Shown here: positions 1-6,508 of the stretch, piece by piece
Layout of the letters: each line of letters starts with the position of its first letter
Numbering within the stretch: the first letter of the stretch is position 1
Assembly (NCBI GenBank): GCA_902768065.1
Contig: CACXJP010000062.1
Location: forward strand, 1 to 7,574
Length of the DNA stretch: 7,574 nt
Source: an uncultured Erysipelotrichaceae bacterium
Lineage (GTDB): Bacteria > Bacillota_I > Bacilli_A > RF39 > UBA660
Direction of reading: 5' to 3'
Made by a program: the position numbers and the translations under genes
Notes under the pieces: generated by a model
Seen by the model: only the letters and a program-made list of their open reading frames with translations
Told to the model about the DNA's origin: nothing
Database searches by the model: none

Positions 1-804
<804 letters not shown>

Positions 805-834
<30 letters not shown>

Positions 835-882
835 ATTAAATTCAATATTATATATTTTAATTTTATCTTTGCTTTTTATCAT
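805..882 (-). CDS. 25-codon leader peptide of the recombinase transcript
   Basis: Short ORF starting ATG at 882-880 and ending TAG at 807-805. It encodes a Lys/Ile-rich N-terminal half (MIKSKDKIKIYN) and ends in EESVVFRLY. GGAGG at 893-889 lies 6 nt before the ATG, a stronger site than many full genes here have, which argues for real translation. The last third of the ORF overlaps the 5' arm of the 783-834 terminator and the stop codon lies in its loop. This arrangement is known from translation-coupled attenuators such as the tet(M) and ermK leaders. The peptide has no recognisable domain and probably works through its translation, not its product. No run of one regulatory amino acid codon is seen. 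Confidence 0.6.
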
Positions 883-926
883 GATGTACCTCCATTTCTA
901 GAGAATACCTCTTTCATTGGTTATAT

Positions 927-954
927 ATAATATCATTTTTTTGAAATAAGTCAA
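927..954 (-). promoter_or_regulatory. Promoter for leader peptide and recombinase
   Basis: Minus strand: -35 TTGACT (954-949), 16-nt spacer, -10 TATTAT (932-927) preceded by TG one base upstream (extended -10, TGATATTAT). It starts 4 nt past the TAA of the 93-aa gene, so the recombinase unit has its own start. The predicted 5' end is near 920, giving a leader of about 160 nt before the recombinase. A small hairpin AGAG/CTCT (about 899-911) precedes the leader-ORF ribosome-binding site. Confidence 0.65.
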
Positions 955-957
955 TAG

Positions 958-1239
958 TTAGCAACTTTTAGCAAGTTTAAAGTAGTTTTCTAATTCAGAT
1001 AAGTTGTGTCTATCATTTAGGTTATTAACATAAAAAGAATTAATACCATTGAAGAATAGAAATGTATAATCATTAATAATAACTTTATGTGGATCTACAT
1101 AAGCAAGATTACTAGGTTCTAATCTAATTAAATGACCTTTCTCTAGTTTTATAGGAGTAGAAGTATATTTCTTAGCCCAATCAATCTTTTTCTTTAAATC
1201 AGGGCTTAAATCAAGTTTTTCTTTAACAATATTTAACAT
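958..1239 (-). CDS. Hypothetical 93-aa protein
   Basis: Not recognised. The protein is small and Lys/Asn-rich, with no membrane segment or signal peptide. The N-terminus is amphipathic and charged (about residues 1-25) and the remainder looks mixed alpha/beta, ending in a predicted helix (LSELENYFKLAKSC). ATG at 1239-1237 is preceded by AAAGGTG about 7 nt upstream. The ribosome-binding site lies only ~20 nt after the terminator of the predicted RNA at 1263-1361, and I see no promoter between them. Expression would therefore require read-through of that terminator, or the RNA may be the gene's 5' leader. The gene is on the same strand as the recombinase but is separated from it by a new promoter. 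Codon use resembles the neighbours, so it is probably a real accessory gene of the element. Confidence 0.65.
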   Translation of the reverse strand: MLNIVKEKLDLSPDLKKKIDWAKKYTSTPIKLEKGHLIRLEPSNLAYVDPHKVIINDYTFLFFNGINSFYVNNLNDRHNLSELENYFKLAKSC

Positions 1240-1262
1240 ATCATCACACCTTTCTTAAACAC

Positions 1263-1289
1263 AAAAAAACTTAATCCTTTCGAATTAAG
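1263..1289 (-). terminator. Intrinsic terminator of small RNA copy A
   Basis: Minus strand: CTTAAT (1289-1284), 8-nt loop, ATTAAG (1275-1270), then seven U (1269-1263). The stem is short but the U-tract is strong. It sits 24 nt before the ATG of the 93-aa gene. Confidence 0.7.
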
Positions 1290-1361
1290 CTTTATCTCAA
1301 CATCGCTTGGTGCGACGATTTTTACATATGGAGCAGTTAAGTAACAGTTTACTCTCTTTCT
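1263..1361 (-). ncRNA. Predicted small structured RNA, copy A (or 5' leader of the 93-aa gene)
   Basis: About 99 nt between a recognisable promoter (1368-1396) and an intrinsic terminator (1263-1289), with no ORF of note. The 5' part folds as GAG...CUC enclosing AGUAA-ACUG-UUACU; next come the shared segment GCUCCAUAU, a short UCGC/GCGA hairpin (about 1302-1314), and the terminator. The promoter region, 5' end and GCUCCAU segment match the RNA at 4704-4784, which supports a real transcript over chance. It is either a trans-acting sRNA or an attenuating leader for the 93-aa gene just downstream. Confidence 0.5.
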
Positions 1362-1405
1362 AAAAATATTGCATATGAATTCTTATTAAATGTCAATGGG
1401 AGTAT
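1328..1405. repeat. Homologous intergenic module, copy A
   Basis: Direct-orientation counterpart of 4739-4828. The segment 1352-1405 aligns without gaps to 4775-4828 with 48 of 54 bases identical by eye. The segment from 1328 (ATGGAGC, then GTTAAG) aligns to 4739 onward with about 21 of 25 identical; copy B of the pair carries 12-13 extra bases between the two blocks. The repeat covers the sRNA 5' half, its promoter and the TCAATGGGAGTAT motif between the divergent promoters. Confidence 0.85.
1368..1396 (-). promoter_or_regulatory. Leftward promoter of small RNA copy A
   Basis: Minus strand: perfect -35 TTGACA (1396-1391), 17-nt spacer, -10 TGCAAT (1373-1368, 4 of 6 consensus). Predicted start is at 1361/1360. 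The same positions in the homologous module at 4791-4819 read TTGAAA and TATAAT. Confidence 0.65.
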
Positions 1406-1432
1406 ATGAAAAATCGTAAAATAATGTATAAT
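1404..1432 (+). promoter_or_regulatory. Rightward promoter of the 532-aa gene
   Basis: Perfect -10 TATAAT at 1427-1432. The -35 is weak: candidates are ATATGA (17-nt spacing) or TATGAA (16-nt). Directly upstream lies TCAATGGGAGTAT (1393-1405), shared with the other divergent module, so an activator or repressor may act here. The start near 1439 leaves a leader of about 40 nt to the ATG. Confidence 0.55.
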
Positions 1433-1478
1433 ATATTTTATAGATTATTTTACATTTAATTAAAAGGAGGAGGTAAAA

Positions 1479-3077
1479 ATGGATAGATTAGAAGAAAACA
1501 CAGTATATTTATATGCTGAATATAAAATTAATGATGAAACAAAATGCCAAGTTATTCCTAGTGGTAACATTTCAGATTTAATATATGAAGAAGGAATGAA
1601 AGAGGTATGTTTTAAAAATATTATATATGATGATGGTGTTTTAATAGATTGTACATTGAATAATTCAGGTACTTATTCTTTAGGTATTCCAGTAATATCT
1701 AAGGAATTTATAGAAATGTATGAAAATAATGATTTACGAATTAAAAAAGGTAATACTATTAATGATGCATATGAATATTTTAAAGAGAATCATTTGATGG
1801 ATGCTAATCTTATTATTATGCCAAACAACCAAATAATTTTTAATCTTAATTCAAAATCAGTAATGCCAAAAATAAATGGTGAACCTATTTATATATCTAA
1901 ATCAGATATTATTAAAGGAAATAATTATTGGTATATTGAACTACATGAAGGTAATTCTGTAAAATATGAAAAAACTTACTTAGGGGATAAAAAATATAGA
2001 GGTCAAAAATGTGATTATTATTCTTTCGTTTTAGTAACAGAGTATCAAGTAGATGGTAAAGAAATGCATAAAATCATTCATAGAGATAAAACAAATTATT
2101 TGTATAGTGAGTATAATCCTAGTAAATTAGACCTGATTATCGACCAAGCAAAAGCATTATTGGAATCTCATGACTATAAATTTAAAGATTTTAGTGGAGT
2201 TACACCACTTTATAGATTTAATTCTGAAGATAGCGCATGTGTCTTTATGGATAATAAATCATTAATAACGGGACAAAATGTTGTTACAGTTACAGGAAGT
2301 GGTGATGCAATTTTAGATTTATTTATGAATGGTGCAAAAAAAATAGTATCATTTGATATTAATTCTATGGCTGCATTTTGGGCAGAATTAAAATTTGTTG
2401 CTGCAAAATATCTAAATTATCAAGATTATTTAAATTTAATTAATAATCTTAATTATGATATATATAGTAAGATAAGTTATTATTTAAACCCTAATACAAA
2501 AAAATTATGGGACGAATTATATAATTTTTGTGCTTTAAGAGAAATAAGAATTGATGGAGAACAATCCAATTTGATATACCACACATCATTTTTAAGTTTT
2601 GATTATTCACAAGATAATCTTAATGGATACTGCAATGAAGATAATTATTATAGATTACAAAAAATATTAAGTAACAAATCTATTAGTGATGTTAGTTTTG
2701 TTACATGTGATATATTTGATTTACCAAATTCAGCAGATTTAAGCAACTATTCATATGCTTATTTGTCAAATATAATGGATTTTCTTGTAGGTATTGACAA
2801 ATTAGAAATTGACGAAAGTGCCGTAGAAAAATTTAAAGATTTTGTTTCTCAATCCTTATTACCGTCAATGAAAGAAGATGCAAATATAGATTTGTGTTAT
2901 ATATCTGAAAATTGGCATTTAGGTAAATCTAAAAAAATCTATTCTGAAAAATTTTCAGAAGATGAAGGATATCGTAAAACACCTTTATCAAATACTAATT
3001 GTAAAGCTAGTGTATTATCATTTAGATCATATCTAAGAAAAAATTATATACAAAGTACTGGTTCACATAGAAAATAA
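1479..3077 (+). CDS. SAM-binding Rossmann-fold protein (methyltransferase/BtaA-like), 532 aa
   Basis: The C-terminal half looks like a class I SAM-dependent transferase. Motif I is NVVTVTGSGDAILDLF (about residues 266-281), with the Gly-rich turn GSGD. An acidic residue ends strand 2 in FDIN (about 292-295), followed by the AELKFVAAKYLNYQDYL helix. A later strand YAYLSNIMDFL (about 426-436) sits where this fold carries its active-site loop. GSGD...GAKKIVSFDIN resembles the DUF3419/BtaA-type group (3-amino-3-carboxypropyl transferases and uncharacterised relatives) more than DNA methyltransferases, and no DPPY/NPPY motif is seen. The N-terminal ~200 residues form a beta-rich part that I do not recognise. 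No membrane segment or signal peptide is seen. AGGAGGAGG (1465-1473) lies 5 nt before the ATG. It is a single-gene unit with its own promoter and terminator. The substrate is unknown; the SAM-binding assignment is fairly sure, the reaction is not. Confidence 0.7.
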   Translation: MDRLEENTVYLYAEYKINDETKCQVIPSGNISDLIYEEGMKEVCFKNIIYDDGVLIDCTLNNSGTYSLGIPVISKEFIEMYENNDLRIKKGNTINDAYEYFKENHLMDANLIIMPNNQIIFNLNSKSVMPKINGEPIYISKSDIIKGNNYWYIELHEGNSVKYEKTYLGDKKYRGQKCDYYSFVLVTEYQVDGKEMHKIIHRDKTNYLYSEYNPSKLDLIIDQAKALLESHDYKFKDFSGVTPLYRFNSEDSACVFMDNKSLITGQNVVTVTGSGDAILDLFMNGAKKIVSFDINSMAAFWAELKFVAAKYLNYQDYLNLINNLNYDIYSKISYYLNPNTKKLWDELYNFCALREIRIDGEQSNLIYHTSFLSFDYSQDNLNGYCNEDNYYRLQKILSNKSISDVSFVTCDIFDLPNSADLSNYSYAYLSNIMDFLVGIDKLEIDESAVEKFKDFVSQSLLPSMKEDANIDLCYISENWHLGKSKKIYSEKFSEDEGYRKTPLSNTNCKASVLSFRSYLRKNYIQSTGSHRK

Positions 3078-3117
3078 AAAGAAAAAAATTGAAATCTCTA
3101 GGGTTAAAAAAGTTATG

Positions 3118-3147
3118 AACTCCATTTATAGATGGAGTTATATTTTT
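3118..3147 (+). terminator. Terminator of the 532-aa gene
   Basis: Perfect 8-bp stem AACTCCAT/ATGGAGTT (3118-3125 with 3132-3139), 6-nt loop TTATAG, followed by TATATTTTT. It lies 41 nt after the TAA. The U-tract is interrupted, so strength is moderate. Confidence 0.65.
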
Positions 3148-3303
3148 ACTATTATATTAAAGATATATTTTTTTACTATTCATATTTATCTGTGTATAAT
3201 TAACTGCTTTTTTCATTTATAAGTTTATTTAAATCTTTAATTACTTTATCTAATTTTTTTGACAATTTTTATTGTCATTTATTACTAAATGTATTTTTAT
3301 AAA

Positions 3304-3384
3304 ATAAAAACTTACGAACTTTAATTAGTCCGTAAGTTGTCTTCAAATGGAGCGACATTTTGTCATATATACGCAAAATATCAC
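3304..3384 (-). ncRNA. Predicted small structured RNA, third divergent relative
   Basis: Minus strand, probably about 80 nt. It carries a GACA-AAA-UGUC hairpin (3364-3354), then GCUCCAUUUGAA, which matches the RNA at 4704-4784 (GCUCCAUUUAGAA), then a terminator. The terminator is ACTTACG/CGTAAGT (3337-3331 with 3316-3310) followed by TTTTTATTTT. The promoter is weak: TATAAC (3390-3385) with TTGAGT 15 nt upstream. It lies downstream of the EcsC-like gene, so a 3'-UTR origin is also possible. The 5' end is a guess; the terminator is the firm part. Confidence 0.35.
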
Positions 3385-3454
3385 GTTATATAAGGCAATC
3401 GATAAACTCAATTGCTAAATAAAATATAACATACATTTTGACAAAAGAAAAGTT

Positions 3455-3488
3455 CCTAAATTAAAAGTGGGAATTTGTACTCCCACTT
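3455..3488 (-). terminator. Terminator of the EcsC-like gene
   Basis: Minus strand: perfect 8-bp stem AAGTGGGA/TCCCACTT (3488-3481 with 3472-3465), 8-nt loop, then UUUUAAUUU counting the last stem bases. It lies 43 nt past the stop codon, after another hairpin at 3493-3512. The 5' arm and loop contain TGGGAGTA, the motif that recurs in other intergenic regions of the window. Confidence 0.6.
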
Positions 3489-3531
3489 AGCTCGTAATAT
3501 CTTGATATTGCGAACTATTTAATATAATTAA

Positions 3532-4581
3532 TTATAGATTTAAAAGTTCTTTTTTCTTTTTATCAAATTCCTCTTGATTTATTATCCCAGAGTCTAATAA
3601 TTCTTTATACTTTTTTATTTCTTCTATAGGATCTATTTTCGACTCTTCTTTGCTTTTTCCAAATTTAGAAAGCAAATTTGATACTCCATCTTTAGTTTTA
3701 TTAAATCCTTCTGTAAATTTTTCTTTAAAACTTTGTTTCTCCTCTTCTGAAACTTCTCCTGTTTCTTTACTTAGTACTTCAATATCTTCATTAAATTCCT
3801 CTTCAGAATAATCAAATGTGGCTTTATCTAATGTATCATTTAATTTTCGTGCCATAGGCATCATTGAAGCAAAATTAATTGTTCCAGATATTACTCCACC
3901 AATAACAGGAATTGCCTTAGATACTCCAGAAGCTAATGTTTTCTTTGTAAGTGTATAACCAATAAATGAACATATTTTCTTAATCATTGGATACCAAAAT
4001 GTTTTTGTTAAGGCTTTTTGTGGAATCTTCTTTAGTGCAGTTTTAGCAACTTGTGTTGATAATACTCTTACACCAGAAACAGCTCCAGAAACTCCAAACA
4101 TAACACCGCAATATAATATTAATTGATTTTTAACTTTGTCATCATCAACTTGTCCATTTTGCCATAAATCATCAGCTCCATATAAATATGATAATTCTTG
4201 AGCAAGTCTTAATGACATTCCAAAAAATTGCAATATATCTGCTGGAATCGTTGCAGCCATTGCTAATCCACCTGGAATACCTGCTGCAAATGAAGCAATT
4301 GAAGATTGACTTGTTCTCTTCATAATTAATTTGTTAGCTATGTTATTTATTTCTTCTCTTGTTATTCCTGCTTCTACTGGGCCATTATTAATTATATTCT
4401 CAAGCAAATCAACTCTTGAAGAAAAACCTTCTGCTAAAAATTTATTTCTATCAACTTTAACACCTGGTATTTGAATTGCTTTAGAAATTATTTCTTCTAA
4501 CATAATATCAGATGCAATTTCTTTATTATCTTGAATCGTTATTTCATTTTTTTCTTGTTTTATTATTTCGTTTTTTTCCAT
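3532..4581 (-). CDS. EcsC-family-like membrane protein with C-terminal SHOCT module
   Basis: 349 aa. After a charged N-terminus (1-85), the stretch SFAAGIPGGLAMAATIPADI (about 97-116) followed by LQFFGMSLRLAQELSYLYG is typical of EcsC-family proteins. Hydrophobic segments follow at about 153-172 (LILYCGVMFGVSGAVSGVRV), 203-212, and 220-240 (GVSKAIPVIGGVISG...FASMM). The protein therefore probably sits in or on the membrane. An acidic linker (255-310) leads to IEEIKKYKELLDSGIINQEEFDKKKKELL at the C-terminus, a SHOCT-type oligomerisation motif. The molecular function of EcsC-like proteins is not established. ATG at 4581 has AGAGGAG 6-7 nt upstream. It is a single-gene unit with its own extended -10 promoter and terminator, running opposite to its neighbours. 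The fold-family call is good; no enzymatic role can be assigned. Confidence 0.8.
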   Translation of the reverse strand: MEKNEIIKQEKNEITIQDNKEIASDIMLEEIISKAIQIPGVKVDRNKFLAEGFSSRVDLLENIINNGPVEAGITREEINNIANKLIMKRTSQSSIASFAAGIPGGLAMAATIPADILQFFGMSLRLAQELSYLYGADDLWQNGQVDDDKVKNQLILYCGVMFGVSGAVSGVRVLSTQVAKTALKKIPQKALTKTFWYPMIKKICSFIGYTLTKKTLASGVSKAIPVIGGVISGTINFASMMPMARKLNDTLDKATFDYSEEEFNEDIEVLSKETGEVSEEEKQSFKEKFTEGFNKTKDGVSNLLSKFGKSKEESKIDPIEEIKKYKELLDSGIINQEEFDKKKKELLNL

Positions 4582-4637
4582 TTTAATCTCCTCTCATATT
4601 ACTGGATGTTTTTTACGCGAGTCTTATATACAAGATA

Positions 4638-4646
4638 ATTATAACA
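4638..4646 (-). promoter_or_regulatory. Extended -10 promoter of the EcsC-like gene
   Basis: Minus strand TGTTATAAT (4646-4638): perfect TATAAT with the TGn extension. No good -35 is present (TAATTA at 17-nt spacing). It gives a leader of about 50 nt ending in AGAGGAG before the ATG at 4581. Confidence 0.6.
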
Positions 4647-4703
4647 CATTTTCTTTAATTTAATTACATCGAAAGATTACTATTTTACAAGATATTCAAG
4701 CAC

Positions 4704-4728
4704 AAAAAAATTAGTCTCACGACTAATT
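4704..4728 (-). terminator. Intrinsic terminator of the second small RNA
   Basis: Minus strand: 8-bp perfect stem AATTAGTC/GACTAATT (4728-4721 with 4716-4709), 4-nt loop GTGA, and a run of seven U that begins in the last stem bases (4710-4704). Confidence 0.8.
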
Positions 4729-4784
4729 GTATTTCTAAATGGAGCGGTTAAGCTACAGCTTACGAACCATAACGCTCTCTTTCT
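4704..4784 (-). ncRNA. Predicted small structured RNA, second copy
   Basis: About 81 nt, promoter to terminator, without an ORF. From its 5' end: AGAAAGA, then a stem GAGCG/CGCUC (about 4778-4774 with 4746-4742) enclosing a hairpin UAAGC-UGUA-GCUUA, then CAUUUAGAAAUAC, then the terminator stem. The EcsC gene downstream has its own promoter and lies over 100 nt away, so this RNA appears free-standing, unlike the homologous copy at 1263-1361. Small trans-acting RNA is the best guess; the role is unknown. Confidence 0.6.
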
Positions 4785-4828
4785 AAAAATATTATATATG
4801 AATTCCCACTAAATTTCAATGGGAGTAT
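4739..4828. repeat. Homologous intergenic module, second copy
   Basis: Counterpart of 1328-1405 in the same orientation, about 3.4 kb away (48 of 54 bases identical over 4775-4828). Identity extends over the promoter of the small RNA and the TCAATGGGAGTAT motif but fades in the downstream protein-gene promoter. The protein genes that follow the two copies are unrelated. Confidence 0.85.
4791..4819 (-). promoter_or_regulatory. Leftward promoter of the second small RNA
   Basis: Minus strand: -35 TTGAAA (4819-4814), exactly 17 nt, perfect -10 TATAAT (4796-4791). Predicted start is 4784/4783. It is the best-matching promoter in the window. Confidence 0.8.
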
Positions 4829-4856
4829 GGAAATATTCCCATATTTATTGTATAAT
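4828..4856 (+). promoter_or_regulatory. Rightward promoter of the nuclease-metalloprotease operon
   Basis: -35 TGGAAA (4828-4833), 17-nt spacer, -10 TATAAT (4851-4856). An inverted repeat ATGGGA (4819-4824) / TCCCAT (4837-4842) brackets the -35, a good position for a repressor. The -35 boxes of the two divergent promoters are only 8 nt apart, so one regulator could control both. Confidence 0.7.
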
Positions 4857-4901
4857 TTATACATATGAAGACTTTAATATATAAATGATTGGAGGAGTCT
4901 A

Positions 4902-5933
4902 ATGAGTAATGAATTAATAAAAAATGATAATGAAATAAATAATATTTTTGATAATATCAAAGATCTAGTTATAAATAGTAGAAATAAAGTGTATCAAACA
5001 GTTAATACAGAAATGCTTAATTTATATTGGAATATAGGAAAAGCAATTATGGAAATTCAGCAAGGAGATGAAAGAGCAAGTTATGGTGATGCCGTACTTG
5101 AAAAATTATCAAAAAGATTAACTGATGAATTTGGCAAAGGATTTTCTAAAAGAAATCTAGAAAGAATGAGAAGATTTTATATATGTTTTCCAATTGCGAC
5201 AACAGTGTCGTCGCAATTAAGTTGGTCTCATTATTTAGAACTTATTAAAATAGATGAAGAGCCAAAAAGAAAATTCTATATGAAAGAGACAATCAATTCT
5301 AAATGGAGTGTTAGAGAACTTCAAAGGCAAAGAGATTCATTATTATATGAAAGATTAACGTTATCTGCTGATAAAGAAAAAATATTACAACTATCTGAAA
5401 AAGGGCAAATATTAAAAACAAGTAAAGATTTAGTCAAAGACCCTTTTGTTTTAGAGTTTTTAGATATAAAAGAAAATACAGATTATTTAGAATCAGATTT
5501 AGAAAAGAATATTATAGAACATTTAAAAGAATTTTTATTAGAATTAGGTAAAGGTTTTAGTTATGTTGGAAATCAAGTGAGATTAACATTAGAAGAAGAT
5601 CATTTTTATCCAGATTTAGTTTTTTATAATAGGCTTTTAAGATGCTTTGTAATTATTGATTTAAAAATTGGAAAAGTATCTCATCAAGATATAGGACAAA
5701 TGCAAATGTATGTTAATTATTACGATAGAGAAATTAAACAAGAAGATGAAAATCCAACAGTAGGAATACTATTATCAACAAATAAAAATGAAACAGTTGT
5801 AAAATATACTCTACCTGAAGATAATAAAACGATATTCTCTTCTGAATATAAATTACATATGCCAACAGAACAAGAATTAATTAGTGCTGTTGAGGAAGAA
5901 AAGAAAAATTTTGAATTAAATGAAGAAAATTAA
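4902..5933 (+). CDS. YhcG/DUF1016-family PDDEXK nuclease
   Basis: 343 aa, the usual length for the family. The N-terminal domain (about 15-165) shows family hallmarks: LYWNIGKAIMEIQ, YGDAVLEKLSKRLTDEFGKGFSKRNLERMRRFY and LSWSHYLELI. The C-terminal PDDEXK domain (about 180-325) has an acidic helix starting at Glu201 (EKNIIEHLKEFLLELGKGF), the core motif PDLVFYNRLL...VIIDLKIGK with Asp238, Asp253 and Lys255, and GQMQMYVNYYDRE. These are the expected metal-binding and catalytic residues, so the nuclease looks intact. Proteins of this family are common in mobile elements and near restriction or other defence genes. GGAGGAG (4891-4897) lies 4 nt before the ATG. A metalloprotease-like gene follows 48 nt downstream on the same transcript. 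A 9-bp inverted repeat (5192-5218) lies inside the conserved FPIATTVSSQLSW segment. Target and biological role are not shown by the sequence. Confidence 0.92.
   Translation: MSNELIKNDNEINNIFDNIKDLVINSRNKVYQTVNTEMLNLYWNIGKAIMEIQQGDERASYGDAVLEKLSKRLTDEFGKGFSKRNLERMRRFYICFPIATTVSSQLSWSHYLELIKIDEEPKRKFYMKETINSKWSVRELQRQRDSLLYERLTLSADKEKILQLSEKGQILKTSKDLVKDPFVLEFLDIKENTDYLESDLEKNIIEHLKEFLLELGKGFSYVGNQVRLTLEEDHFYPDLVFYNRLLRCFVIIDLKIGKVSHQDIGQMQMYVNYYDREIKQEDENPTVGILLSTNKNETVVKYTLPEDNKTIFSSEYKLHMPTEQELISAVEEEKKNFELNEEN
5192..5218. repeat. GC-rich inverted repeat inside the nuclease gene
   Basis: Perfect 9-bp arms AATTGCGAC/GTCGCAATT with a 9-nt spacer, in the coding region for residues ~97-106 (IATTVSSQL). 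It stands out from the AT-rich gene around it. The residues are colinear with the family, so it is not an inserted sequence. Confidence 0.8.
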
Positions 5934-5981
5934 TTATTATTTATAGCTTATAACAAAAATAAAATTGAGAGGAGAATAATA

Positions 5982-6443
5982 GTGGAAAAAATAATTTATG
6001 TATTAATTCAATGTACCTGGGGACTGCCTCAAACATTATTGGGATTTATAGTATTTTTAATAAATATTAAAAACAAACATTATTTTTATCATGGAGCAAT
6101 TATCACTGAAAGAAATGTACCATCAAGTGTATCATTAGGAATGTTTGTTTTTACAACAACAAATCCTATGAAAGATAAAAGAACTAAAAACAAAATACCA
6201 GATGAAGAATTAAGTGGGAGACTTTTGGTTCATGAGTATGGTCATACAATTCAGTCGTTGATTTTTGGACCTTTATATTTAATAGTTATGGGTATACCAT
6301 CAACATTGTGGGGATTTTTACCTTATTTTCAAAATAAAAGAAATAATGGAGTTTCTTATTTTAGTTTCTTTACAGAAAAATTTGCCAACTATTTAGGTGA
6401 GAAAATTACAAAAGAAAAATCTATGGAAAATGCTATTATATAA
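5982..6443 (+). CDS. Small membrane zinc-metalloprotease-like protein (HEYGH)
   Basis: 153 aa. A zincin motif HEYGH (His84, Glu85, His88) follows a helix SGRLLVHEYGHTIQSLIFG. Downstream, FFTEKFANYLG supplies Glu132, the likely third zinc ligand; HEYGHTIQS...TEK.AN..G is a combination I associate with small uncharacterised membrane metallopeptidases. Hydrophobic segments lie at about 4-28 (IIYVLIQCTWGLPQTLLGFIVFLINI) and 94-112 (FGPLYLIVMGIPSTLWGFL), so it is probably membrane-anchored with the site near the membrane face. Start is GTG at 5982, chosen because GAGAGGAG (5966-5973) lies 8 nt upstream. It follows the nuclease gene by 48 nt with no terminator between, so co-transcription is likely. 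Substrate unknown; proteolytic activity is inferred from motifs only. Confidence 0.75.
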   Translation: MEKIIYVLIQCTWGLPQTLLGFIVFLINIKNKHYFYHGAIITERNVPSSVSLGMFVFTTTNPMKDKRTKNKIPDEELSGRLLVHEYGHTIQSLIFGPLYLIVMGIPSTLWGFLPYFQNKRNNGVSYFSFFTEKFANYLGEKITKEKSMENAII

Positions 6444-6465
6444 ATCAATATTGCTGTTTTGAGGG

Positions 6466-6508
6466 TATGGGAATTCCCATAGTAGAATTTATACGGGAGT
6501 ATAAATTC
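6466..6508. repeat. 16-bp palindrome plus adjacent 9-bp inverted repeat
   Basis: TATGGGAATTCCCATA (6466-6481) is a perfect palindrome. Four bases later, GAATTTATA/TATAAATTC (6485-6493 with 6500-6508) forms a second perfect inverted repeat around CGGGAG. There is no U-tract, so neither looks like a terminator. They lie just after the metalloprotease-like gene; an operator, an RNA structure, or a recombination-related site are all possible. Confidence 0.8.

Larger units (their letters stand above)
3078..3531. other. 454-nt intergenic region between convergent genes
   Basis: It holds the plus-strand terminator (3118-3147) and an AT-rich stretch with no convincing gene (3148-3300). That stretch contains one 7-bp inverted repeat TGACAAT/ATTGTCA with a TTTT loop at 3260-3277. 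Next come the predicted RNA at 3304-3384, an unassigned AT-rich stretch (3392-3459), the minus-strand terminator at 3455-3488, and a hairpin CGTAATATC/GATATTGCG at 3493-3512. No ORF with a ribosome-binding site was found. A short open minus-strand stretch ending at a TAA near 3202 encodes KKLDKVIKDLNKLINEK-like sequence without a start and may be a gene remnant. Confidence 0.6.
4582..4901. other. 320-nt divergent intergenic region
   Basis: It carries, from left to right, the 5' leader and promoter of the EcsC-like gene (4582-4646), about 57 nt of AT-rich sequence without visible signals, the terminator and body of a predicted small RNA (4704-4784), its leftward promoter (4791-4819), the TCAATGGGAGTAT motif, the rightward promoter (4828-4856), and the leader of the nuclease gene. 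No protein gene is missed here. Confidence 0.7.

Noticed and set aside
888..897. Pairing of the CUCCAUUU segment of the small RNAs with the leader-ORF ribosome-binding site (AAATGGAG)
   Set aside because: The same 8-mer also occurs inside the left recombinase gene near 318 and the nuclease gene near 5304, so the match is not specific enough to claim a target.
1328..1357. Integron attC-like core sites (GTTAAGT here; GTTAAGC at 4747)
   Set aside because: GTTRRRY matches occur in both modules, but there is no convincing RYYYAAC partner in the right order and spacing, and no integron integrase.
3202..3262. Short open minus-strand stretch encoding a Lys/Leu-rich peptide
   Set aside because: It has only about 20 codons, with no ATG start and no ribosome-binding site; at most it is a gene remnant.
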